Assembly (NCBI RefSeq): GCF_003003275.1
Contig: NZ_PVTO01000008.1
Span: 1-64,000, forward strand
Direction of reading: 5' to 3'
From: Alkalibacterium olivapovliticus
Lineage (GTDB): Bacteria; Bacillota; Bacilli; Lactobacillales; Carnobacteriaceae_A
DNA: 64,000 nt
The notes beneath the pieces are model-generated. The model was given only the letters and a program-made list of their open reading frames with translations. It searched no databases and was not told the DNA's origin. Shown piece after piece: positions 8,486 to 17,137 of this stretch (the first letter of the stretch is position 1; every line of letters begins with the position of its first letter). Made by a program: the position numbers and the translations under genes.

Positions 8486-9112
8486 TTATTTAAAGGCATT
8501 TTTTTTGCTATACCTGTATCCAAAAATAAATGAGGCTTCGATCAGTATAAAGAACAGAATAAAACAGTACATAAAGAATTCTTGTGGAAGTGCTAATATG
8601 ATGGGATCAGTTGCCGGGTTAAACAGCCACGCATCATTATTGAAGAACAGTTCATGAAAAATAACGAACATGCGGTCAAAATTAATTGCGAGTAGCATCA
8701 GCAGTATTGGCGGCACAAGACTGGCAGCGAAGAATGGTTTCTGCAATGTCCAGAACAGACGATTTTGTTTGACATATCTAATGTAAACATAGCTGGCTAA
8801 AGCTGATATCACCAGAACTCCATAATTAATGTAAAATAAGATTTTAACTTCCCAGAAATGGAATAACCCACTTTCCGAGCTTGGAAAATCCGGCAGGTTT
8901 AATTCCTGAATCCAAGGAAAATGAAGATATCTTAACAGGACATAATAATTATCGATCAAGGTGTCGTATGACATATTCAATCTCTCAGGTATATCGTGAT
9001 ACCAGGCTGAAAAGTGATAGAGCGGTGTAAACAGGATCACGATTGCTATACTGGCAGTAATAATCAAAAGCAGTAGACTAATGAACCCGGCAATTTTTTT
9101 TAAGAGAATCAT
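8486..9112 (-). CDS. TIGR01906 family integral membrane protein
   Basis: A 208-residue membrane protein with about four hydrophobic segments (8-32, 88-112, 124-146, 180-200). The soluble loops include SAWYHDIPERLNMSYDTLIDNYYVLLRYL and an aromatic-rich segment. Length, topology and the invariant position beside the NagD-like HAD gene match the TIGR01906 family of Firmicutes. Its function is unknown. It starts one base after the HAD stop codon, using GGAGAG within the end of that gene, so translation is probably coupled. Confidence 0.82.
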   Translation of the reverse strand: MILLKKIAGFISLLLLIITASIAIVILFTPLYHFSAWYHDIPERLNMSYDTLIDNYYVLLRYLHFPWIQELNLPDFPSSESGLFHFWEVKILFYINYGVLVISALASYVYIRYVKQNRLFWTLQKPFFAASLVPPILLMLLAINFDRMFVIFHELFFNNDAWLFNPATDPIILALPQEFFMYCFILFFILIEASFIFGYRYSKKNAFK

Positions 9113-9113
9113 C

Positions 9114-9884
9114 TTAAACTCTCCAATCCGCCAAAGTGTCCACTATATATGTCGGCTGACTGGTGACGTTTTTCAAGTCTTCTTTCGATGTGAAACCGGT
9201 CAGGACAAGCAGTGTATCGATTCCATTATCTATTCCTGCTAGAATATCGGTTTCGTAATTGTCCCCTACCATGAGCACTTCCGTTCGGTCCAGCCCCAGT
9301 TTATTTAATGCCGATTCCATGATGAAGCTTTCGGGTTTCCCTATAAAAGTTGGTTGAACACGTGTCGATTTTTCAATCAGTGCAACGATCGATCCCGCTC
9401 CGGGGACCAGCCCTTTTTCGTTGGGTAAATTCGTATCTTTATTTGTAGCAATAAAGGAAGCCCCCTCTTGAATAGCTAAACTTGCCCGCTCACATTTGGC
9501 GTAAGTCAATTCAGTATCCAGTCCCACTACCACATGATCAATATCTTCTTCCACTATAGTACATCCGGCCGCTTCAAGAGCTTCTATCAGTCCTTTTTCA
9601 CCAATAACGAAGACACGATCTCCTTCGAGCTGTCTGACATATTCAGCAGTTGCCAGCGAACTCGTATACACGTCACTGGCTTCAGCCGGTATATTAAACT
9701 GTGCTTTTAACTTGACTGCTACTTCATCCGGACTGCTGGTCGAGTTGTTTGTCAGAAAAAGATAAGGCACCTGGTTTTTTTTGAGGTAGTCAATAAAATG
9801 GGGAGCTTCTTTAATGGGCTCTTTGCCTTTGTACATTGTTCCGTCCAAGTCTATCAGATACCCTTTATACTTCAATGCGTTCAT
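9114..9884 (-). CDS. yutF: HAD-superfamily phosphatase, NagD/YutF-like
   Basis: A 256-residue class IIA HAD hydrolase. Motif I is YLIDLDGTMYKGKEPI at residues 9-24, motif II LTNNSTSS, motif III the lysine in IGKPESFIM, and motif IV MVGDNYETDILAG. The cap region lies between motifs II and III, as in NagD and p-nitrophenyl phosphatases. Likely substrates are nucleoside or sugar monophosphates; specificity cannot be read. GGAGAATCCGC precedes the ATG. It sits in a minus-strand operon with yutD and yunD homologues, an order shared with other Bacilli. Confidence 0.92.
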   Translation of the reverse strand: MNALKYKGYLIDLDGTMYKGKEPIKEAPHFIDYLKKNQVPYLFLTNNSTSSPDEVAVKLKAQFNIPAEASDVYTSSLATAEYVRQLEGDRVFVIGEKGLIEALEAAGCTIVEEDIDHVVVGLDTELTYAKCERASLAIQEGASFIATNKDTNLPNEKGLVPGAGSIVALIEKSTRVQPTFIGKPESFIMESALNKLGLDRTEVLMVGDNYETDILAGIDNGIDTLLVLTGFTSKEDLKNVTSQPTYIVDTLADWRV

Positions 9885-9903
9885 GCGGATTCTCCTTTAG
9901 CTT

Positions 9904-10641
9904 CTACTTTTTCTTGCGAATTTCAAACCGGGTATTGCCTTTATCATTTTTAACTTCTTTCACTTTTTCAGTCTCATTTTTTACTGACTGTGTGTCCGAT
10001 CGGTTTTTCTTGGTAAATGCTTTTTTCTCATTGCTTTGAGCCGGCTTGTCTGCTGGTTTTGGCTTTGATTTCGGTTTTGATTTCGGTTTTGGTTTGACTG
10101 ACGTCTTTCCTGAAGATTTTGATGCAGGTTTAGCTGTCTGCTTATAGTTCTTCTTGACCGGTTTTTTTCGTGACTTGTCAGATCTTCCTTTTTGAGACTT
10201 TCTTGAAGCGTCCTCATAGTCCAGTTCAGTGTTAGGATATGACCGGTTTTTCTTTTTAGTTTCCAGACTTTCCAGTACGAAATAAGCACACCCAAAACTG
10301 CAGTATTCAAGAAGGTAGTCTTCCAGATGTGATATCTTCATGTCAATAGGCGCTTTTTTGTTGCTATCATAATAAAAGCCTCTCAGTCTTAATTTTCCAT
10401 AAGACATATCGCCTACTATGAAATCATACTTCTCAAGTAAGTCACTGTATCTCTCTTCCAGTAGTTCTAAATCAAGCGCATCTCTGTAATTTGTTTTGAT
10501 TGCATACTTGTCTTTGTTTAGTTCAAGAGTCTCAGAATCTATTTTTTTCACTATTTTATTCTCATTTTCGACCAGTGTTTCAATTTCTTCGATTGCTTCT
10601 GATGCAGGATTTGTTTCGTTCTCTTTACTGTTATTGACCAA
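9904..10641 (-). CDS. yutD: YutD family protein with long basic C-terminal tail
   Basis: Residues about 35-135 form the YutD (DUF1027) domain: INK-type strand KYAIKTNYRDALDLELLEERYSDLLEKYDFIVGD, then LRLRGFYYD and KISHLEDYLLEYCSFGCAYFVLE. Its function is unknown. Unlike the short Bacillus protein, a roughly 100-residue lysine-, proline- and serine-rich tail follows, with KPKSKPKSKPKP-type repeats around residues 185-200, likely disordered and nucleic-acid or membrane binding. The start is TTG behind AAAGGAAA, so the N-terminal acidic stretch is included. Neighbours are the HAD phosphatase and the YunD-like nucleotidase, 18 bases away. Confidence 0.85.
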   Translation of the reverse strand: MVNNSKENETNPASEAIEEIETLVENENKIVKKIDSETLELNKDKYAIKTNYRDALDLELLEERYSDLLEKYDFIVGDMSYGKLRLRGFYYDSNKKAPIDMKISHLEDYLLEYCSFGCAYFVLESLETKKKNRSYPNTELDYEDASRKSQKGRSDKSRKKPVKKNYKQTAKPASKSSGKTSVKPKPKSKPKSKPKPADKPAQSNEKKAFTKKNRSDTQSVKNETEKVKEVKNDKGNTRFEIRKKK

Positions 10642-10658
10642 TTTGAGTTTCCTTTCCT

Positions 10659-12035
10659 TTATGAGCTGGGGTATTGGTTTTTGACATAGTTACCAACGAT
10701 CGTTCTAAGAAAATCCGAGCTGATGATCTTCACTTTTGATGCCTTTTGTAAAACTGGAAAGTAAGGAACATACATCAGATAATCAACAGTAATGATTCGA
10801 TACAGCCTATCCATGATGATTTTATTATTATCGATTCTAACTTCTTCATCGTTAACATCTATTCCCTGATAACGGATCTCTCCAAAAACTTCTCCTCTAA
10901 ATCCGTATCCTTTTACAGGGAGTGTTTTTAGATAGTCTTGTTGTCTCTCCATCTCTTTAAGCATATTCATTAAGTGTTTTCCGGTTAATGCCACTTCTAT
11001 CAGACGCATAGGATGAGGCAATGCTTCGTGTATCTGTTTCCGGTTGGCAATCCCTTCCGGAATAGATTTTAAAAACAAACCGGCATTGACAATCGCTCCA
11101 TCTCCATTAGAACTGGCTCTCATGGCATCAAGCGTCAGTGAAATCAGATTGGGCTCTTTTGTCCATTGTTTTTCCAGCGGATTAGATAGAACACCCAGCT
11201 TTTCGCTCTCGAGCATAGTGTTTCCCAGAGTCATTAAGTCCTCAATCTGGGATCGTTCGTTTTCTATTTCCTTCAAATGGGTTCTGGCATCAATGACTTG
11301 AGCTGTCAGATGCCCTGAGTAGGAATGATCCAATTCTATAGTGACTATTCCCACATGGGTCCCGAATTTACCAGCCCCAGCGATAAGGGTATTATTGACT
11401 TTTTCACCTTCTGGAAGCAAGTGGTGGGTGTGTCCTCCAAGGATGACTAGAATTTCGGGGAACAAAGACGCTATTTCCCTATCTGTTCCCAGACCAAGAT
11501 GACTCAATAATATAAAGCCGTCCACTTCATCCTTATATTCCTGAACCACATTAGCTATTGTTTCAATCGGGTCTTTCACTTCCCAGCCCAGAGAATCGTA
11601 ACTCAGCGGCAAGGGGATAGTACATCCGATGAGGGCCAGTTTATGGTTTTTGACTGTCTCCAATAACACTACTTCTTCAGCCCAGTCAGGTCTCGCCTTC
11701 GTCTCTTTGTCAATGAGATTTGACACAACGACTTTGTAAACTGAATCTGCAAACAAATTATTCAGTTGTTGTTTCGTATTCCCTATACCTTCATTGTTTC
11801 CAATCGTAATCGCATCGTATTCACCTTCATGAAGTAAAGAGGCTATAGCTTTACCTTCCGTTGCTTCAGTTAAAGAGTGCATACGGTCCGTAGCATCCCC
11901 ACTGTCAAAAACAAAGACGGTTTCGTTTTCTGATTTCTTTCTCTTTTTTTCATCAGATAAATACTTGGCTATTCTAGGCCAGTACGTCAAGTGAGAATGC
12001 ATATCGTTTGTGTGATAAATTGTTATTTTTTCCAT
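10659..12035 (-). CDS. yunD: 5'-nucleotidase/2',3'-cyclic phosphodiesterase family metallophosphoesterase (YunD-like)
   Basis: A 458-residue two-domain UshA-type enzyme without signal peptide, so probably cytoplasmic. The metallophosphoesterase part shows HTNDMHSHL, DSGDATDR, IGNNEGIGNT (usual GNHE with N for H), LLSHLGLGTDREIA and LGGHTHH. The C-terminal 5'-nucleotidase domain begins near residue 280 and has IVNAGLF and LPHPMRLIEV. The histidine of the GNHE motif is replaced by asparagine, as in other YunD proteins. It likely hydrolyses nucleotides or related phosphoesters. GGTGGAGGAG precedes the ATG. Confidence 0.88.
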   Translation of the reverse strand: MEKITIYHTNDMHSHLTYWPRIAKYLSDEKKRKKSENETVFVFDSGDATDRMHSLTEATEGKAIASLLHEGEYDAITIGNNEGIGNTKQQLNNLFADSVYKVVVSNLIDKETKARPDWAEEVVLLETVKNHKLALIGCTIPLPLSYDSLGWEVKDPIETIANVVQEYKDEVDGFILLSHLGLGTDREIASLFPEILVILGGHTHHLLPEGEKVNNTLIAGAGKFGTHVGIVTIELDHSYSGHLTAQVIDARTHLKEIENERSQIEDLMTLGNTMLESEKLGVLSNPLEKQWTKEPNLISLTLDAMRASSNGDGAIVNAGLFLKSIPEGIANRKQIHEALPHPMRLIEVALTGKHLMNMLKEMERQQDYLKTLPVKGYGFRGEVFGEIRYQGIDVNDEEVRIDNNKIIMDRLYRIITVDYLMYVPYFPVLQKASKVKIISSDFLRTIVGNYVKNQYPSS

Positions 12036-12086
12036 TATTTCTCCTCCACCCTAATATTATCACACACGAATTCATTCTTCTATTTA

Positions 12087-12965
12087 TCAGTTAGTGTTTT
12101 GATTCAGAGGAACTGCTGCCTCTTTTGAACGCTTTAAGCTCCAGTTAATATCTTTAGTGTTTTTATCAAACTGAAGTGCTCTATAGTAGGCATCGTGGTA
12201 AAACAGAAACACCCAGTTCTGATCTATCCCTCTGTTAATCCACTGTTCTTTAGTCTCTATCGATTGTAATGGATAATCATCGAAGGCAGTGACCCAGAGG
12301 GGATTCAAATGAGCGTGTGTTGGAAAAATATCTGACAAATGGACCGCAACCTTATCCCCATCCTCTATTTTGACTAGACAGAGACCCGGGCTGTGTCCGC
12401 CAGCATGAAATAGTTCGATGCCTGGCGATACTTCATAATAATCATCAAACAGAACGATCTGGGATTCGATTGCTCTCCAGTTTTCTTCCCAGTAAGTCCC
12501 TTTTGTCCGCTTGATTGGATGACGGATCGCATCCCATTCTCTATTTTCCACAATAATTTGAGCATTGGGATATAGCGACGTCAATTCGTCATTTTTTTCC
12601 GTAACTAGACCGGTCACGTGATCAAAATGGAGGTGAGTCATCAGTACATAATCGATGTCTTCAGGTTTAATTGACAATAATCGTAAATCCTTCTCGATAG
12701 AGGACTCTTCTGATGCACCAAATATCATTTTTTGTTTCTCACTTAGCCTGCCTCTTCCTATCCCTGCATCTATCAGATAATAAAGACCTGACTGTTCTAC
12801 CAGCATGGGTTCAGTAACTAATTCTATCTGATTTTTCTCATTACAGGGGTATTTCTTGGTCCATAACGGTTTGGGTACAGGTCCAAACATAGCTCCTCCG
12901 TCCATTTTAGTCAATCCGCCATTCAACCACGTTATTTTAGTTTTTCCTAAAGTTAAAGAATCCAT
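12087..12965 (-). CDS. MBL-fold metallohydrolase (YtnP/lactonase-like)
   Basis: A 292-residue cytoplasmic metallo-beta-lactamase-fold protein. H111-L-H-F-D-H116 gives the dinuclear metal site. Further ligands are expected in FHAGGHSPGLC (near 190) and HLSDIFPTH (near 213). It resembles the YtnP and AHL-lactonase branch that opens lactone rings, but substrate cannot be assigned from sequence. The start codon follows AAGGGATGAAGG. It is 19 bases downstream of the cardiolipin synthase gene on the same strand and 51 bases upstream of the yunD homologue. Confidence 0.88.
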   Translation of the reverse strand: MDSLTLGKTKITWLNGGLTKMDGGAMFGPVPKPLWTKKYPCNEKNQIELVTEPMLVEQSGLYYLIDAGIGRGRLSEKQKMIFGASEESSIEKDLRLLSIKPEDIDYVLMTHLHFDHVTGLVTEKNDELTSLYPNAQIIVENREWDAIRHPIKRTKGTYWEENWRAIESQIVLFDDYYEVSPGIELFHAGGHSPGLCLVKIEDGDKVAVHLSDIFPTHAHLNPLWVTAFDDYPLQSIETKEQWINRGIDQNWVFLFYHDAYYRALQFDKNTKDINWSLKRSKEAAVPLNQNTN

Positions 12966-12984
12966 ATTACCTTCATCCCTTCCA

Positions 12985-14532
12985 TTACATCAAAGGTGCA
13001 AATAACCTTAGCACACTTTTCATGATTCGTATGCCTTTTGATTGAGAAATCGTATTCAAGTGTATCTGTTCACTTACTTTAAGCGTCTCATTTATGTCCA
13101 CTCGTATTTTATCCATTACTGATCCACCATACAATATAACTGCATTTTCGAAGTGCAAATATAAACTTCGGTAATCCAAATTAATTGTTCCGACTAAGGC
13201 TACTTCATCATCTATCAATACAGTTTTGGCATGCATGAAACCCGGGGTGTACTCATATATTTTGATTCCGGACTCTATCAGCTCTGCGTAATAGGAGCGT
13301 GTCGTAACATGAACCAAGTATTTATCCCATTTCTTAGGCGTGATGATTGTCACCTCTACCCCGCTTTCGGCCGCTAGTATCAGTGCCGTTTCAAGATTCT
13401 CATCCAATATCAGGTAAGGGGTATAGATAACAACTGATTTCTGCGCTGCATGGATCAACTTAATGAAGACGTGTTCCCCATAATTCTTTTTATCAGTTGG
13501 GCTGTCAGAAAAAGGTTGAACAAATCCAGTCTGATTCATCTTAACAGCTGTCTCACTCGCGAAAACAGGCTTAAGGTCCGGGATTTCAGCATCGGTTAAA
13601 TCGTCATCCATTGTCTGCCATAATTGCAGAAAAATCAGTGTCAATCCCCAGGCTCCTTTTCCTGTGAGCCTGACACCATTATCTTTCCAGTGACCAAAGC
13701 GTTCGATTTCGTTAATGTATTCATCCCCAATATTGATGCCTCCTGTAAACGCCGTGTGTCCGTCGACAGAGACGATTTTTCTGTGATCCCTGTTATTCTG
13801 AGATGATGTCAGTACTGGATGAAAGGGATTATAGATCCTGCAGCTTATGCCTTTACTTTCGATCTTCTGTTTTATATCTGAGGGAAGTGTGACAAAACTG
13901 CCGATATCATCATACATTATCCTTACATCGACGCCAGCTTCAGCCTTTTCGATCATAAGATCTAATAGACTCTGCCACATGGTCCCGTCCGCAATAATAA
14001 AGAACTCAAAAAATATGTATTTCTCCGCTCGACTGATGGCTTGCTTCAATGCTTCATAATACGCTTCTCCAACAGGGTAATACTCTGTCTCAGTTTGATT
14101 ATAAAGCGGAAACCCAGCTGTCTGTGAGAGATAATGCATCAGACGGCCATGTAAAGGATAGCGCTGTTCAGCTGAAATCAAGCTCTTTTCTTCATATAAA
14201 GAATGAGGTAGGTGTAGGTCGTAAATCTGCTCTAATTTATTCTGCAGCTTTCTGGTGTGTGTCTGTCTGTTAAACATCAGATAAAACAAAGTACCGTAAA
14301 CGGGAAAAATCAGGACTTGAAGAATCCAGGTGATTTTGTAAGCTTCTTTCCCTTTTTTCCAGACGACATGAAAAGCCACACCGATCGACAGCACCGTAAA
14401 GAGTGTTTCCCATAAAATCGAGTAGGCCAACGACTGATTGATGACAAATCCAAAAATAACAAATTGAATGATAATAAATAATGCCAGAATGACTCGTCTT
14501 TTAAATAAATACATCAAAGCTTTTTTAACCAT
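12985..14532 (-). CDS. cls: cardiolipin synthase
   Basis: Joins two phosphatidylglycerol molecules to cardiolipin at the membrane. The 515-residue protein has two N-terminal transmembrane segments (about 12-30 and 36-55), a PLDc_N region, then two phospholipase D motifs: HRKIVSVDGHTAFTGG and HAKTVLIDDEVALVGT, both with intact H-K-D. The size equals that of the family. The chosen ATG lies 8 bases after TAGGAG; an in-frame start seven codons upstream lacks a ribosome site. It is the first gene of a minus-strand series running down to the TIGR01906 gene. Confidence 0.96.
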   Translation of the reverse strand: MVKKALMYLFKRRVILALFIIIQFVIFGFVINQSLAYSILWETLFTVLSIGVAFHVVWKKGKEAYKITWILQVLIFPVYGTLFYLMFNRQTHTRKLQNKLEQIYDLHLPHSLYEEKSLISAEQRYPLHGRLMHYLSQTAGFPLYNQTETEYYPVGEAYYEALKQAISRAEKYIFFEFFIIADGTMWQSLLDLMIEKAEAGVDVRIMYDDIGSFVTLPSDIKQKIESKGISCRIYNPFHPVLTSSQNNRDHRKIVSVDGHTAFTGGINIGDEYINEIERFGHWKDNGVRLTGKGAWGLTLIFLQLWQTMDDDLTDAEIPDLKPVFASETAVKMNQTGFVQPFSDSPTDKKNYGEHVFIKLIHAAQKSVVIYTPYLILDENLETALILAAESGVEVTIITPKKWDKYLVHVTTRSYYAELIESGIKIYEYTPGFMHAKTVLIDDEVALVGTINLDYRSLYLHFENAVILYGGSVMDKIRVDINETLKVSEQIHLNTISQSKGIRIMKSVLRLFAPLM

Positions 14533-14676
14533 TTTACACACTCCTATACTCACATTTAAGACTACCTGTTTTAAACTGATTTGTCACTACTTCATTAAGG
14601 GTTTTTGATTTATTCAGCCATTTACTTATGGTAAAGTTTTAACAAGGAACGATTCAAATAGGAAAGGAGTTTGCAT

Positions 14677-15246
14677 ATGCTTCATCAAAAGAAAAACCGT
14701 CTTCTTTTAGGTGTTTTCAGCAGTCTGTCACTCATTATGTTCTGGGGATTATTTCGGTCAATCATTCCCGTATTTCCGGAACACTCATCCTCGATGATCG
14801 TTGGTGTGCTGGCCTACCTTGCTTTGATTTTTATTGTCCTGACGTCCGAATGGAAGAATCAGGGTGTGAGTACAACGGCCGGCATGGCAGGTGTCTTACT
14901 TATTGCCATACACCTTGTCTTTGAAATGAACATGATAGCGGCTATTCGCTTTCCCGCACTGACCAATCCGTTTGGTTATGCAGCCCTGGCAGCATTTCTG
15001 ATCGCCCTCATCATGAAAGGACTCAGTATGATCGACCAATGGCAGACTATCAGACAGTATGTCCACGGTGTTATGACCATCGGTGCCGGTTTTGTATACT
15101 GGCATGTAGCATCCATTGGAATAGTAACGACTACCTGGACGTTCTTCATTCCTTTTACAGCTCTGCTCATCTGGACCTTAGTCCATTTTGGAGTCGTCAT
15201 CATTTTTCAGAAAAAAACAGCTGCCCTTCAACAGACTGACAGCTAA
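14677..15246 (+). CDS. hypothetical integral membrane protein
   Basis: A 189-residue protein almost entirely of membrane segments, six visible: about 10-30, 38-56, 62-80, 88-106, 120-140 and 150-172. I do not recognise a family. An in-frame TTG at 14671 sits directly against AAAGGAG, whereas ATG at 14677 has a 7-base spacer, so I use the latter. It stands alone, divergent from the cls gene and closed by its own strong terminator. No catalytic or binding motif is apparent. Confidence 0.75.
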   Translation: MLHQKKNRLLLGVFSSLSLIMFWGLFRSIIPVFPEHSSSMIVGVLAYLALIFIVLTSEWKNQGVSTTAGMAGVLLIAIHLVFEMNMIAAIRFPALTNPFGYAALAAFLIALIMKGLSMIDQWQTIRQYVHGVMTIGAGFVYWHVASIGIVTTTWTFFIPFTALLIWTLVHFGVVIIFQKKTAALQQTDS

Positions 15247-15267
15247 CCAGTCTAAATCTTATAAAGC

Positions 15268-15300
15268 AGACACCTTCTTGTTTATGAAGGTGTCTTTTTT
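15268..15300 (+). terminator. Rho-independent terminator
   Basis: Perfect 10-base arms AGACACCTTC (15268-15277) and GAAGGTGTCT (15286-15295) are followed by a T run. It closes the hypothetical membrane protein gene. Confidence 0.93.
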
Positions 15301-15420
15301 CATACCTTAAAATGACCCTTGACTACACCCATCCATTTAAGAGGACGTCCCTTAATCCTCATTGACAAATTCTCTATTCTCTTCTAAAGTTAGATAAGAT
15401 AAATGAGCAAGGAGATTTTT

Positions 15421-16014
15421 ATGCCGAAAAAATATTATGCTGTAAAAAAAGGAAGACAGCCAGGTATTTTCACCACCTGGACAGAAGCACAGAAAGTCAT
15501 CTCCGGTTTTTCAAATGCTGAATTCAAGTCATTCACTAAACGCGAAGAAGCAGAGTCCTATATGACGGATACTTCCGCTCCCAAACTGGTGGAAACGGAA
15601 GAAACAGTCATTGCGTATGTGGATGGATCATTCGATAAGCGTTCACAAAAATACAGTTATGGAGTAGTTCTCATTAAAAACGGACAAATTATTGACGAAC
15701 TCTCAAATTCTGGTGACGATCCTACTTATGCAGAAAGTTTTCAGATTGCGGGAGAGTGTTTTGGAGCTTTAAACGCTATCAAGTGGGCTATTAAACAAGG
15801 TTATCAGTCAGTGATTATCCACTATGATTACTTAGGTATAGAAATGTGGGCTTTAGGAAAATGGCGGGCAAACAAAACGGTCTCTAAGGACTATGTGACC
15901 TACTTTAAAAAGTACGCTAGTCAAATAGACGTTTCTTTTGTTAAAGTAAAAGCTCACTCAGGGATTGACTTCAATGAACGGGCAGATCAGCTGGCTAAAG
16001 ATGCTTTAAATTAA
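15421..16014 (+). CDS. rnhA: ribonuclease HI with N-terminal viroplasmin domain
   Basis: Degrades RNA in RNA-DNA hybrids. The 197-residue protein starts with a viroplasmin-type hybrid-binding domain (residues 1-45: KKYYAVKKGRQPGIFTTWTEAQKVISG). The RNase H domain follows: YVDGSFD (first Asp), the Glu of AGECFGALNAI, the Asp of IIHYDYLGIEMW and the last Asp in FNERADQLAKDA. KAHSGIDFNERAD is a family hallmark. The ATG at 15421 is 6 bases after AAGGAG; an upstream in-frame ATG has no ribosome site. It is a single gene with a perfect terminator. Confidence 0.95.
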   Translation: MPKKYYAVKKGRQPGIFTTWTEAQKVISGFSNAEFKSFTKREEAESYMTDTSAPKLVETEETVIAYVDGSFDKRSQKYSYGVVLIKNGQIIDELSNSGDDPTYAESFQIAGECFGALNAIKWAIKQGYQSVIIHYDYLGIEMWALGKWRANKTVSKDYVTYFKKYASQIDVSFVKVKAHSGIDFNERADQLAKDALN

Positions 16015-16016
16015 AA

Positions 16017-16058
16017 AAGCCGTCCAGTATACTAGATAACTAGTGTACTGGACGGCTT
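16017..16058. terminator. bidirectional terminator
   Basis: A 19-pair stem (16017-16035 with 16040-16058, one G-U) around loop ATAA, flanked by A and T runs, separates converging rnhA and the aldo/keto reductase gene. Confidence 0.93.
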
Positions 16059-16063
16059 TACTG

Positions 16064-16870
16064 CTACAACTGATCGATTTTTCTCATATCTTCTTCTGAA
16101 AGCAGGAAGTCCATACTTTCTAGGTTAGCTTTCTGGTTCTCTTCATTGTGAGATTTAGGAATCACGATAATGCCTCTTTGAGTCTGATAACGCAATAACA
16201 CTTGGCTCCAGGACTTATCATATCGCTCACCGATTTCAGCCAATTGTGCCTTGTGCTTATCTGTTGTTTTCATCGGCCCCCATGCCTGTGGTCTGATATC
16301 TTCAGTAAACATGTATTTAATCCACTCATTATTCCAGTGTGTTGGATTCGATTTAATTTGATTGACAGCCGGTTTGACAGTTGCAAATTGGTCTAATCGT
16401 TTTAAATCATCTATCGAGAAGTTTGATACACCGATCGTTTTGATTTTATCTTTAGAGACATACTCTTCGAGCACTTCCCATGTTTGTTTTAATTTCTCAT
16501 CATCTTCTATAGGCTTATGAATCAGATACAAGTCAATATAGTCGGTCTGTAAATGATTTAAACTGTCATCTAATGTTTTCCTGACAGCATTCTTGTCTTT
16601 AATGTACTCATCATCCGCAGGAATCTTAGTAGTGATAAAGAATTCCTCTCGTGGTATGCCACTCCTCTTGATCGTTTCCCCAACGCCAGCTTCGTTTCGG
16701 TATGAGATAGCCGTATCTATCAGACGGTAGCCTAACGTAATAGCTGATTCAAGAGCTGAGAAATCCCCATTTAACTCCCCATTGTAATCATTGTTTTCTT
16801 TCCCGTAAGTATTGGTTCCTGTTCCTAAATAAGGTATCGATATGCCGTTATTCAAACGAACTTTTTCCAT
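16064..16870 (-). CDS. aldo/keto reductase
   Basis: A 268-residue NADPH-dependent oxidoreductase of the aldo/keto reductase family. The catalytic tetrad is visible as D in RLIDTAISYRNE, Y in the same motif, K in ITTKIPAD and H in LYLIHKP. IGVSNFSIDDLKRL and the C-terminal IPKSHNEENQKANLE match the cofactor-binding part. It differs from the second aldo/keto reductase at 46.4 kb, so it is not a recent duplicate. The start ATG follows GAAGGAGAG. The physiological carbonyl substrate cannot be read from sequence. Confidence 0.93.
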   Translation of the reverse strand: MEKVRLNNGISIPYLGTGTNTYGKENNDYNGELNGDFSALESAITLGYRLIDTAISYRNEAGVGETIKRSGIPREEFFITTKIPADDEYIKDKNAVRKTLDDSLNHLQTDYIDLYLIHKPIEDDEKLKQTWEVLEEYVSKDKIKTIGVSNFSIDDLKRLDQFATVKPAVNQIKSNPTHWNNEWIKYMFTEDIRPQAWGPMKTTDKHKAQLAEIGERYDKSWSQVLLRYQTQRGIIVIPKSHNEENQKANLESMDFLLSEEDMRKIDQL

Positions 16871-16915
16871 AGTATCTCTCCTTCAGTTCAATCGTTAGTT
16901 ACAGTTTACCTGTCT

Positions 16916-17137
16916 TTACAGTTCGATTTCAAGTAATTGTTTCTTTAAGGCTGTCATTTCTTCATTACTTAGTGTCACACCTTTTCCCATTTTAGAGTGA
17001 TCTGGACTCCATTCTCTAATATCAAATTTAGCAGGACGTTCATTCCAGCTCACCAGATTCAATTCCTTAGTCCATCCTTTTGGAGACGTGGAGAGTACGG
17101 CTAAATGTTCAAGCACCTCATAAGACAGTTTATCCAT
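16916..17137 (-). CDS. YdbC/PC4-type single-stranded DNA-binding protein
   Basis: A 73-residue protein of the YdbC/PC4 family, dimeric proteins that bind single-stranded nucleic acid. It has the pattern KGWTKELNLVSWNERPAKFDIREWSPDHSKMGKGVTLSNEEM. The ATG at 17137 follows AAAGGAG by 8 bases. Longer upstream readings overlap the phosphatase gene and have no ribosome site. It overlaps the end of the histidinol-phosphatase gene by 8 bases, so the two are probably translated from one mRNA. A link to histidine synthesis is not implied by the family. Confidence 0.9.
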   Translation of the reverse strand: MDKLSYEVLEHLAVLSTSPKGWTKELNLVSWNERPAKFDIREWSPDHSKMGKGVTLSNEEMTALKKQLLEIEL

